Source of the DNA: 40CM-2-70-7 sp035279865
Lineage (GTDB): Bacteria; Gemmatimonadota; Gemmatimonadetes; Gemmatimonadales; GWC2-71-9
NCBI GenBank assembly: GCA_035279865.1
Contig: DATEGY010000078.1
Location: 1-7,072 of the forward strand
Direction of reading: 5' to 3'
DNA: 7,072 nt
Position 1 is the stretch's first letter. Each line of letters opens with the position of its first letter. This document shows, piece by piece, positions 1 through 6,342 of the stretch. The translations under genes were made by a program, and so were the position numbers. A model generated the notes under the pieces. It had not been told where the DNA came from. It did no database searches and worked only from the letters and a program-made list of their open reading frames with translations.

Positions 1-79
1 GGACCATTCCAGACCGGACGGGACGCATACAGGGGGGCTCCTTGAAGGCAGGTTTCACTCTGCGCACCTTAGGAGTGTG

Positions 80-109
80 GCGTCCCCACAGCGTTCCCTG
101 AGCGTTCCC
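80..109 (+). promoter_or_regulatory. Three 11-bp-phased GCGTnCCC boxes before the BTAD gene (candidate SARP-type operator)
   Basis: An 11-base unit, AGCGTTCCCTG, occurs twice perfectly in tandem at 90-100 and 101-111. A degenerate third unit at 79-89 keeps GCGTcCCC. The core boxes are therefore 80-87, 91-98 and 102-109, each exactly 11 bp from the next, so they face the same side of the helix. SARP/OmpR-type winged-helix regulators are known to bind heptamer direct repeats with 11-bp periodicity, and the adjacent gene encodes such a head domain, so autoregulation is plausible but inferred. The last box ends 8 bases before the ATG, which is unusually close for an activator site. No Shine-Dalgarno sequence or convincing -35/-10 pair is visible nearby. 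Confidence 0.45.
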
Positions 110-117
110 TGGCCTCG

Positions 118-2238
118 ATGATCGAGCTTTTGACGCTGGGCGGCATCGACCTGAAGGAGGAGGGCCGGGACCTGAAGGAGGCCCTGGTCCAACCCAAGCG
201 CTTCGCGCTCCTCGCCTATCTCGCCGTCGCGCAACCGTTCGGCTTCCACCGGCGCGACCGCCTGGTCGCTCTGTTCTGGCCCGAGCTCGATCAGGAACAC
301 GCGCGCACCGCCCTCCGGAAAGCCGTGCACGGGCTCCGGGCAGTGCTGGGGGAAGACGCGATCATCGGACGGGGCGCCGAGGAGCTGGGACTCAACCCCG
401 ATCGTTGGTGGGTGGACGTTCGTGCCTTCGACGAAGCCGATGTTGCCGAGGGACTGAGGCTCTATCGGGGGGACCTGCTCGACGGGTTCTTTATCTCCGG
501 CGCACCCGAGTTTGAGCGGTGGCTCGAGACCGAGCGGGATCGTCTGCGGGCTCGTGCGGCAGGGGGGCCGTCCATGGACGACCCAGCGGCGCAACGCGCC
601 GCGATCGCGGCCAAGCGCCAGGCACTCCCCGGCGGACCCGCTCGCCAGTCACGACCCCGCTCTCGGGCCGCGCTGGCCGCCGTGATCATCGGTCTGGCGG
701 GTTGGAGCTTCTGGCATTGGGGCCACACGCCCGCACTCGGCGTGACGACCGCATCACACGCCGCGTATCAGCTCTTCGGCGAAGGATTGAACGGCTATCA
801 GCGTGGAGACTTCGCCGCGGCCGAGAGCATCATGGTCCGGGCCGTCGAACTCGACACGACCTTCGCCCTTGCCGCCTACTACGCGGCCCTCTCCGCGCAG
901 TCCCGTTTCGACGACCCCGTGTACCGGAAGTACTCCGCGCTCGCCATTCGTCAGTCCGGACACGTCACCGAACGCGAGCGTCTCCTCATCCGCGCCTCAT
1001 TTGCCGAGCAGCTCGGCGCACCCGATGCCCTGCCCCTCGCCGACTCGCTGTTCCGCCGTCATCCCGAGGAAAAGGCGGTGCACCGCCTTCTCGGCCTGGC
1101 GCTCCTCGACGAAGGGGACTTTCTCGGCGCGATTCCCCATCTGGAGCTCGCGCGAGCCGACTCCGCGCAGGGCCGGTCCGCGCTCGAGGCGATGATCTAC
1201 GCCTTCCAGATGGCTGACTCCTTGGACGCCGCGATCCGCGTCGCGCGGGATTGGGTCCGGACCGAGCCGGGCTCGGCGCAGGCCTGGCACCAGCTGGCCG
1301 CGGGCTACGAGCTCGCTGACCGCGCGGAGGAGGCCCTGGTCGCCAACCGGAACGCCGCTCGGCTACGCACGGGAGACATCGAGGACGCCCTCCTGCCGGG
1401 CGTCGTCGCGATGCAGACCGGCCATTTCGACGAAGCGGACCGGGTGTTCCGGAGCCCGCCGAACATGGGACCGGCGGGGGTGAACCCGGGCCGCTGGGAC
1501 CTGGTGATCAGCCTCAGGAATCAGGGGCGCCTGCGAGAAGCCCTGGTGGAGGCGAAACGCTACCGGATAGGAGAAGACTTCGGGCCTGCCGGCCTGGGGG
1601 GCGCGCAGCCCGAGGCCCAGGTGCGCTTCGAGATGGGTGAGTACCAGCCGGCCCGGGCCCTCTTCGACTCCATCGCCGGGGCTCCGACGACGCCGTTCTC
1701 CCCGGCCCGCGCGGCGCGCAACCGCGCCTGGTATCTCACCCACGCCGCGAGTGCGATGGCCGCCGCAGGAGATACCGCGATGCTCGAGCGCCTGGCCGAC
1801 AGCGTCGAGCGCGTAGGGCGCGAGAGCTCCTACGGGCGCGACCACTTGCTCCACTATCACATTCGCGGCCTGCTCGCCGCCGCCCGGGGCCGGACCCCGG
1901 ACGCCGCGGCGCTGTTCGCGCGGGCCAGCTACTCACTCACCGGCGGTTTTTCGCGGAACAACCTCGAGTGGGGGCGCGCCCTGATCACGCTGGGCCGCGC
2001 TCCCGAAGCCATTCCCGTGCTCCGGGGCGGCCTCAATGGCCCGCCCGACGCGTCGGGCCTGTACGCCACCTTCGCGGATCTGCACGAGCAGCTGGGATAT
2101 GCGTTCGAAGCGAGCGGAAACGCGGACAGCGCGGCGGTGCACTACCGGTGGGTGGAGAAGGCATGGAGGAACGCCGATCCGGGTTTCCAAGTCCGGAGAA
2201 CCACGGTTGAAGCCCGCCTGCGGGCCCTGAACCGATAG
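118..2238 (+). CDS. BTAD/SARP-like membrane-anchored transcriptional regulator with TPR repeats
   Basis: This 706-residue protein appears to be a one-component regulator anchored in the cytoplasmic membrane. Residues 1-100 resemble the SARP/OmpR winged helix: MIELLTLGGIDL opens it, then QPKRFALLAYLAV, the FWPELDQEHARTALRKAVHGLR recognition region and a Leu-Asn-Pro-Asp wing. Residues 101-147 match only the first helices of a BTAD domain (YRGDLLDGFF, FERWLETERDRLR). A basic, proline-rich linker follows, then one hydrophobic segment at about 184-200. Residues 213-706 are helical TPR-like repeats, for example GLNGYQRGDFAAAESIMVRA at 223-242. The remainder of a usual BTAD domain seems missing between 147 and 184. 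The ATG is chosen because the winged-helix fold begins at once, although no ribosome-binding site is evident. The expected topology is DNA-binding head in the cytoplasm and TPRs outside, CadC/ToxR-like; this is inferred. The target genes and signal are unknown. This family is common in Gemmatimonadota genomes. Nothing links it functionally to the restriction genes except position, 102 bp upstream of hsdR on the same strand. Confidence 0.85.
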   Translation: MIELLTLGGIDLKEEGRDLKEALVQPKRFALLAYLAVAQPFGFHRRDRLVALFWPELDQEHARTALRKAVHGLRAVLGEDAIIGRGAEELGLNPDRWWVDVRAFDEADVAEGLRLYRGDLLDGFFISGAPEFERWLETERDRLRARAAGGPSMDDPAAQRAAIAAKRQALPGGPARQSRPRSRAALAAVIIGLAGWSFWHWGHTPALGVTTASHAAYQLFGEGLNGYQRGDFAAAESIMVRAVELDTTFALAAYYAALSAQSRFDDPVYRKYSALAIRQSGHVTERERLLIRASFAEQLGAPDALPLADSLFRRHPEEKAVHRLLGLALLDEGDFLGAIPHLELARADSAQGRSALEAMIYAFQMADSLDAAIRVARDWVRTEPGSAQAWHQLAAGYELADRAEEALVANRNAARLRTGDIEDALLPGVVAMQTGHFDEADRVFRSPPNMGPAGVNPGRWDLVISLRNQGRLREALVEAKRYRIGEDFGPAGLGGAQPEAQVRFEMGEYQPARALFDSIAGAPTTPFSPARAARNRAWYLTHAASAMAAAGDTAMLERLADSVERVGRESSYGRDHLLHYHIRGLLAAARGRTPDAAALFARASYSLTGGFSRNNLEWGRALITLGRAPEAIPVLRGGLNGPPDASGLYATFADLHEQLGYAFEASGNADSAAVHYRWVEKAWRNADPGFQVRRTTVEARLRALNR

Positions 2239-2340
2239 CGCCCTTCACTTCGCGCGTCTTGGCGCACTGGCTCAGGATGGGACGCTCTGGCGCGCCGAGT
2301 AGGTTGGGTACATCCTGGTGCACCTCTCGCCCCGGACCCG

Positions 2341-5154
2341 ATGGTCGAGCCGTACTCCGAGTCGGATACCCGACAGCAACTGGTGGATGACCGTCTCGCC
2401 CTCGCGGGGTGGAACGTGCGCGACCCCACCCAGGTCATCCAGGAGCTCGACATCTACGTCGGCGGTGCCGGTCGCGTCCGGGAAGCCGCCACTCGGTACA
2501 CGGGGCACCGCTTCGCCGACTACGCCCTGATGCTCCGCGGCCGGGCCGCCGCCGTGGTCGAGGCCAAGAAGACGAGCCGCGACGCGCGCCTCGGCCAGGA
2601 ACAGGCCAAGCAGTACGCCGAAGCGCTCCAGAAGCTCAACGGCGGCGACCTGCCCTTCATCTTTTACACCAACGGATACGACCACTACTTCTGGGACGCG
2701 CTCGCCGCCCCGCCCTCACGGGTCACCGGATTTCCGTCCCGCGAGGATCTCGAGTGGATGGTCCAGCGCCGCGAGACCCGAGGGCCACTCTCGGTCGAGC
2801 TGATCGATACCTCCATCGCCGGGCGGGACTACCAGATCGCCGGCGTGCGGGCCGTGCTCGAGGCGGTCGAGGCCGGGCGCCGGAAGCTCCTGATGGTGAT
2901 GGCCACCGGGACCGGGAAGACCCGCACCGCCGCGGCGCTCGTGGACGTGCTGACGCGGGCGCATTGGGCCAAGCGCGTGCTTTTTCTGGTGGACCGGATC
3001 GCCCTCCAGGAACAGGCGCTGACCGCCTTCAAGGAGCACCTCCCGTCCGCGCCGCGCTGGCCCGAGGAGGGCGAGAAGACGTTCGCGCGGGACCGGCGGA
3101 TCTACGTCACCACCTATCCCACCATGCTCAACCTGATTCAGGCCGGGACCACCCCGGCCGACTGGATCTCGCCGTTCTTTTTCGATCTGATCATCGCCGA
3201 CGAGAGTCACCGCAGCATCTACAATCAGTATCTGCAGGTCGTCCGCTACTTCTACGGCATCACCCTGGGCCTGACGGCCACGCCGCGGGACCACGTGGAT
3301 CACGACACCTTCGCCCTCTTCGACTGTGCCACCCACGAGCCCACGTTCGCGTACAGTTTCGATGAAGCAGTGGCCCACGTGCCCCCCTATCTCTGCGACT
3401 TCGAGGTCCTGAAGGTCCGGACCAAGTTTCAGGTCGAAGGGATCAGGGGCCCCAGGCTCGATGAGCCCGAGCGGGAGCAGCTCGCCCTCGAGGGTCTCGA
3501 CCCCGACGCCGTGGACTTCGAAGGCACGGACCTGGAGCAGAAGGTCACCAACAGCGGCACCAACGCCGTGATCGTCCGGGAGGTGATGGAAGAAGGAATC
3601 AAGGACCCCTCGGGCACGCTCCCCGGGAAATCAATTGTGTTCGCGGTCTCGGTCCGTCATGCCCGGCGGCTGGAAGAGTTGTTCAATCAGCTCTATCCCG
3701 AGCACAAGGGACGCCTGGCCCGGGTGATCGTGTCGGACGACTCGCGCGTGTACGGAAAAGGGGGCCTCCTCGATCAGTTCAAGTCCCAGGACCAGCCGCG
3801 CATCGCGATCTCGGTCGACATGCTCGACACGGGGGTGGACATCCGGGAGGTCGTCAATCTCGTCTTCGCCAAACCGGTCTATTCGTACGTCAAGTTCTGG
3901 CAAATGATCGGACGGGGGACGCGCGTGCTCGACGACGACCGGGCGCTGCGGAAGCCGTGGTGCCCCGATAAGGACCGATTCCTCATCATCGACTGCTGGG
4001 GGAACTTCGAGTACTTTGGGATGAATCCCCGCGGACGCGAGCCGGGAATGGGCGTCCCACTCCCGGTGCGGCTCTTCCAGGCGCGCGTCGATCAGCTGGA
4101 GACGGCGCTCGCGCGGAACGCGCCGGAGGTGGTGCGGGCCGTGACCGCCGAGCTCCGCGCCGCCATTGCCGGTCTTCCCGCCAACAACGTCGTGGTCCTG
4201 GAGAACCTGGGCGACCTGGCCCGGACGCGGGATGACGCGTTCTGGACCCGCGCCGGCGCCGAGCAGGTGGGGTTCTTACGGAAGGCCATCGCGCCGTTGC
4301 TCAGGGCCCAGACCGGCGCGGACGTGAAGAGTCTCCGGTTCGAAACGGACGTGGTGCAACTCGGCACCGCCCTCCTGGCAGGCAACCGGGAAGCGGTGGC
4401 CGCGCTCCGCCAGTCCATTGTCGACCAGGTCTCCGAGCTCCCCCTCGGCGTCAACCTCGTGGCCCGGGAACGGGCGCTGATCGAGGCCGTGGCTGGGGAT
4501 GCCTGGTGGGGAGACGTGAACGACGTCAATCTGCGGGATGCGGCGGCGCGGCTCAGCCCGCTCATGCGGTTCCGGCGGGAGCGCTCGGAGGCGATGCTCT
4601 CCCTCAACCTGGCGGACCTTACCGCCGTCCGGGAACGGATCGCCGTCGGCCCTGAGGGACGGGATCTGCCCATCGCGGCCTACCGCAAGCGGGTCGAGGA
4701 AACCGTGCGGGCGTTGGTGACCGGGAATCCGGTGCTCCGGCGCCTTCAGGCGGGGGAGCCGGTGTCCGAGGCCGATCTGCACGAGCTGGCGGATCTCCTC
4801 CGCCGCCAGGATCCCGAGATCGACGAGGCGCGGCTGAAGCAGGTATACGACGTCCGCACGGCGAGCTTTGTGGACCTCCTCCGGCACGTCCTGGGGGTTC
4901 AGCCGCTGGAGCGCTGGTCCACTCAGGTTACACGGAGATTCGACGAGTTCATCGCGGCGCACTCGACCTACACGGCTCTGCAGATCCGGTTCTTGCAGAC
5001 CTTGCGAACCTTCGTGCTGCAACGCGGGAAGGTCGAGCGCCGGGACCTCGTGGATTCGCCGTTCACCCAGATTCATCCGGAGGGGGTGCGCGGGGTGTTT
5101 CCTGGCAACCAGATTGAGGAGATTCTCGGGTTTGCCGATGGTCTGGTGGCTTGA
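2341..5154 (+). CDS. hsdR: Type I restriction enzyme, R (endonuclease/translocase) subunit, EcoEI-like
   Basis: The 937-residue protein is the motor and nuclease subunit that, with HsdM and HsdS, translocates and cuts DNA lacking host methylation. The N-terminal nuclease domain shows D60, the E74-A-K76 pair and a QxxxY motif (Q88, Y92), which fits the PD-(D/E)xK/RecB-type nuclease of type I R subunits with normal spacing. The SF2 helicase core follows: Walker A ATGTGKT at 188-194, DESH at 287-290, TAT within LTATP at 311-315, a TGVDIREV segment at 497-504 and motif VI QMIGRGTR at 521-528. The C-terminal part (about 740-937) ends in FTQIHPEGVRGVFPGNQIEE, typical of the EcoEI R C-terminal domain. 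All catalytic residues are present and the gene is intact. The ATG is the first standard start in its frame after the preceding gene's stop; no clear Shine-Dalgarno sequence precedes it and no promoter was recognised. The methylase partner lies downstream beyond the fic gene. Confidence 0.95.
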   Translation: MVEPYSESDTRQQLVDDRLALAGWNVRDPTQVIQELDIYVGGAGRVREAATRYTGHRFADYALMLRGRAAAVVEAKKTSRDARLGQEQAKQYAEALQKLNGGDLPFIFYTNGYDHYFWDALAAPPSRVTGFPSREDLEWMVQRRETRGPLSVELIDTSIAGRDYQIAGVRAVLEAVEAGRRKLLMVMATGTGKTRTAAALVDVLTRAHWAKRVLFLVDRIALQEQALTAFKEHLPSAPRWPEEGEKTFARDRRIYVTTYPTMLNLIQAGTTPADWISPFFFDLIIADESHRSIYNQYLQVVRYFYGITLGLTATPRDHVDHDTFALFDCATHEPTFAYSFDEAVAHVPPYLCDFEVLKVRTKFQVEGIRGPRLDEPEREQLALEGLDPDAVDFEGTDLEQKVTNSGTNAVIVREVMEEGIKDPSGTLPGKSIVFAVSVRHARRLEELFNQLYPEHKGRLARVIVSDDSRVYGKGGLLDQFKSQDQPRIAISVDMLDTGVDIREVVNLVFAKPVYSYVKFWQMIGRGTRVLDDDRALRKPWCPDKDRFLIIDCWGNFEYFGMNPRGREPGMGVPLPVRLFQARVDQLETALARNAPEVVRAVTAELRAAIAGLPANNVVVLENLGDLARTRDDAFWTRAGAEQVGFLRKAIAPLLRAQTGADVKSLRFETDVVQLGTALLAGNREAVAALRQSIVDQVSELPLGVNLVARERALIEAVAGDAWWGDVNDVNLRDAAARLSPLMRFRRERSEAMLSLNLADLTAVRERIAVGPEGRDLPIAAYRKRVEETVRALVTGNPVLRRLQAGEPVSEADLHELADLLRRQDPEIDEARLKQVYDVRTASFVDLLRHVLGVQPLERWSTQVTRRFDEFIAAHSTYTALQIRFLQTLRTFVLQRGKVERRDLVDSPFTQIHPEGVRGVFPGNQIEEILGFADGLVA

Positions 5155-5161
5155 GCATGGA

Positions 5162-5206
5162 ATGGGGGTAATCCGTGCACTGAAATGGGGTAATAAACTG
5201 GGTAAT
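5162..5206 (+). repeat. Direct repeats of a GGTAAT box upstream of the fic promoter
   Basis: Three direct copies of an 11-base box sit in the gap after hsdR: ATGGGGGTAAT at 5162-5172, AATGGGGTAAT at 5184-5194 and AACTGGGTAAT at 5196-5206. A fourth copy in the same orientation (5217-5227) forms the left arm of the palindrome downstream. The shared GGTAAT cores start at 5167, 5189, 5201 and 5222, so the steps are 22, 12 and 21 bases, or about two, one and two helical turns. This suggests auxiliary binding sites for the same protein that binds the palindrome, extending upstream of the -35 hexamer. The binding protein is not shown by the sequence; the Fic winged helix is the nearest candidate. 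Confidence 0.6.
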
Positions 5207-5207
5207 A

Positions 5208-5236
5208 TTGACAATTAATGAGGTAATATATATGTT
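5208..5236 (+). promoter_or_regulatory. Predicted sigma70-type promoter for fic-hsdM
   Basis: A perfect -35 hexamer TTGACA at 5208-5213 is followed, after exactly 17 bases, by TATGTT at 5231-5236, the same -10 hexamer as in the E. coli lac promoter. The surroundings are strongly AT-rich, with 14 G/C in 5191-5250, inside otherwise GC-rich DNA. Initiation would fall near 5243, giving a leader of about 30 bases before the fic ATG. Nothing comparable was found before hsdR. The promoter should drive fic and, through the overlapping stop/start, hsdM. Confidence 0.65.
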
Positions 5237-5250
5237 TCAATTACCTCATT
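5217..5250. promoter_or_regulatory. Perfect 11-bp inverted repeat overlapping the fic promoter (candidate operator)
   Basis: AATGAGGTAAT at 5217-5227 and its exact reverse complement ATTACCTCATT at 5240-5250 are separated by 12 bases. The left arm occupies the spacer between the -35 and -10 hexamers, the spacer contains the -10, and the right arm covers the predicted transcription start. Binding by a dimer would block RNA polymerase, which is a repressor-type layout. The arm centres are 23 bp apart, about two helical turns. The palindrome is followed by no T-run, so a terminator is unlikely. Confidence 0.65.
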
Positions 5251-5272
5251 GTAACAGGTCAGATAGCTGATC

Positions 5273-6340
5273 ATGCTCGCCAAGTCGCTCCTCCCCGAGT
5301 TCCTCGACCGAATCACCTACAGCGGCGTTCAGGCGTCGTCGTTGAAGCGCCTGGGTGAGTATCGCGGTCGACAGGAGTTGTTCCGGGAGCGTGCGCCCGA
5401 GATCCTCGCCTCCCTCAAGCAGGCTGCCGTCATCGAATCGGCGGAATCGTCGAATCGACTGGAAGGGGTCACGGCGCCGCGGGAGCGTGTGGAGGCGCTC
5501 GTGTTGCGTCCCACGGCGCCCGCGAACCGTTCCGAACAAGAGATTGCCGGATACCGGGACGCGCTGAACCTGATTCACGAATCGGCCTCCGAGATGGCGT
5601 TCTCCGTCAACGTGATCCTCCAGCTGCATACCATGCTGTACCGGTTCCTCCCAGGGGGCGGAGGCCGCTGGAAGATGACCCAGAACGACATCGTGGAGCG
5701 GAATCTCGACGGCTCGATGAGGCGGATCCGCTTTACCCCGGTGGCCCCCGTGGCCACGGGACCCGCCATGGATGATTTGACGGCGGGATTCGCGCGAGCC
5801 GTCGATGGGGGGCGGGAGCCGCTCACCCTGGTACCCCTCGCCGTCCTGGACTTCCTCTGCATCCACCCGTTCCCTGACGGCAACGGCCGGATGGCCCGGC
5901 TCCTGTCCCTGCTGCTCCTGTACCATTTCGACCTTGCAGTGGGACGGTATGTCAGTCTGGAGCGAGTGATCGAGGAGAGCAAGGAGACGTATTACGAAGC
6001 GCTGGAGGCCAGCTCCACGGGCTGGCACGAAGGCCGGCACGATCCCCATCCCTGGCTGAACTACTTCTGGGGCATGCTGCTGGCGGCCTACAAGGAGTTC
6101 GAGGCGCGGGTGGAGGAGATGCGTGAGGCGCCGGGAGCCAAGACGGCGTTGATCGAAGGCGCGGTCCGTCGGCGCACCAAGCCCTTCGGCATATCGGACA
6201 TCGAGCGCGACTGTCCGGAGGTCAGCCGGGACATGGTCCGGCATGTGCTCCGGAAGATGCGCGGACGGGGAGAAGTGGTGATTCAGGGCCGAGGGCGTGC
6301 GGCCAAATGGGTACGGGTACCGGGCGTGAGGGGAATCTGA
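5273..6340 (+). CDS. fic: Fic family protein (putative AMP-transferase) with C-terminal winged helix
   Basis: The 355-residue protein has the complete Fic signature HPFPDGNGRMAR at 198-209, with catalytic H198 and the phosphate-binding D202/N204/R206/R209 set. Fic enzymes of this kind usually transfer AMP from ATP to a hydroxyl side chain of a target protein. An N-terminal inhibitory motif of the (S/T)xxxE(G/N) form, SNRLEG at 60-65, marks it as class II, where the glutamate blocks productive ATP binding. The presumed flap region is around GRWKMTQND (131-139). Residues about 290-350 look like a winged helix (GISDIERDCPEVSRDMVRHV, then a basic wing), the layout seen in the Shewanella SoFic group. 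The ATG is the first possible start, since a TAG lies in frame three codons upstream; only a weak AGG at 5256-5258 precedes it. It sits between hsdR and hsdM and its stop overlaps the hsdM start. Target and physiological role are unknown; self-regulation or a toxin-like defence role are both possible. Confidence 0.92.
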   Translation: MLAKSLLPEFLDRITYSGVQASSLKRLGEYRGRQELFRERAPEILASLKQAAVIESAESSNRLEGVTAPRERVEALVLRPTAPANRSEQEIAGYRDALNLIHESASEMAFSVNVILQLHTMLYRFLPGGGGRWKMTQNDIVERNLDGSMRRIRFTPVAPVATGPAMDDLTAGFARAVDGGREPLTLVPLAVLDFLCIHPFPDGNGRMARLLSLLLLYHFDLAVGRYVSLERVIEESKETYYEALEASSTGWHEGRHDPHPWLNYFWGMLLAAYKEFEARVEEMREAPGAKTALIEGAVRRRTKPFGISDIERDCPEVSRDMVRHVLRKMRGRGEVVIQGRGRAAKWVRVPGVRGI

Positions 6341-6342
6341 TG
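6328..6342 (+). promoter_or_regulatory. Ribosome-binding site and TGATG stop/start overlap joining fic to hsdM
   Basis: GAGGGG at 6328-6333 is a good Shine-Dalgarno sequence 6 bases before the ATG at 6340-6342. The fic stop TGA (6338-6340) shares its final A with that ATG, which allows ribosome re-initiation and couples the two translations. This is also the strongest ribosome-binding site in the window and fixes the hsdM start. Confidence 0.7.

Noticed and set aside
42..71. TTGAAG at 42-47 as a -35 for the BTAD gene
   Set aside because: No acceptable -10 hexamer occurs 16-18 bases downstream, so I do not call a promoter.
55..594. Antisense reading frame of 179 codons over the BTAD head
   Set aside because: It is opposite a clearly conserved winged-helix coding stretch and matches no family I recognise.
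2273..2317. Inverted repeat CAGGATG / CATCCTG between the regulator and hsdR
   Set aside because: Only 7 bp with a 31-base loop and no T-run; expected by chance in GC-rich DNA and not convincing as a terminator or operator.
4276..5214. Antisense reading frame of 312 codons at the 3' end of hsdR
   Set aside because: It lies opposite the conserved HsdR C-terminal domain, shows no motif, and its start falls in the operator region without a ribosome-binding site.
5217..5250. Palindrome as a rho-independent terminator of hsdR
   Set aside because: The stem is AT-rich, the 12-base loop is long, and no T-run follows. It also overlaps a strong promoter, so an operator reading fits better.
5162..5250. 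Repeats before fic as a CRISPR array or iteron origin
   Set aside because: The units are only 11 bases with uneven short gaps and one inverted copy, there is no Cas or replication gene, and the boxes are arranged around a promoter.
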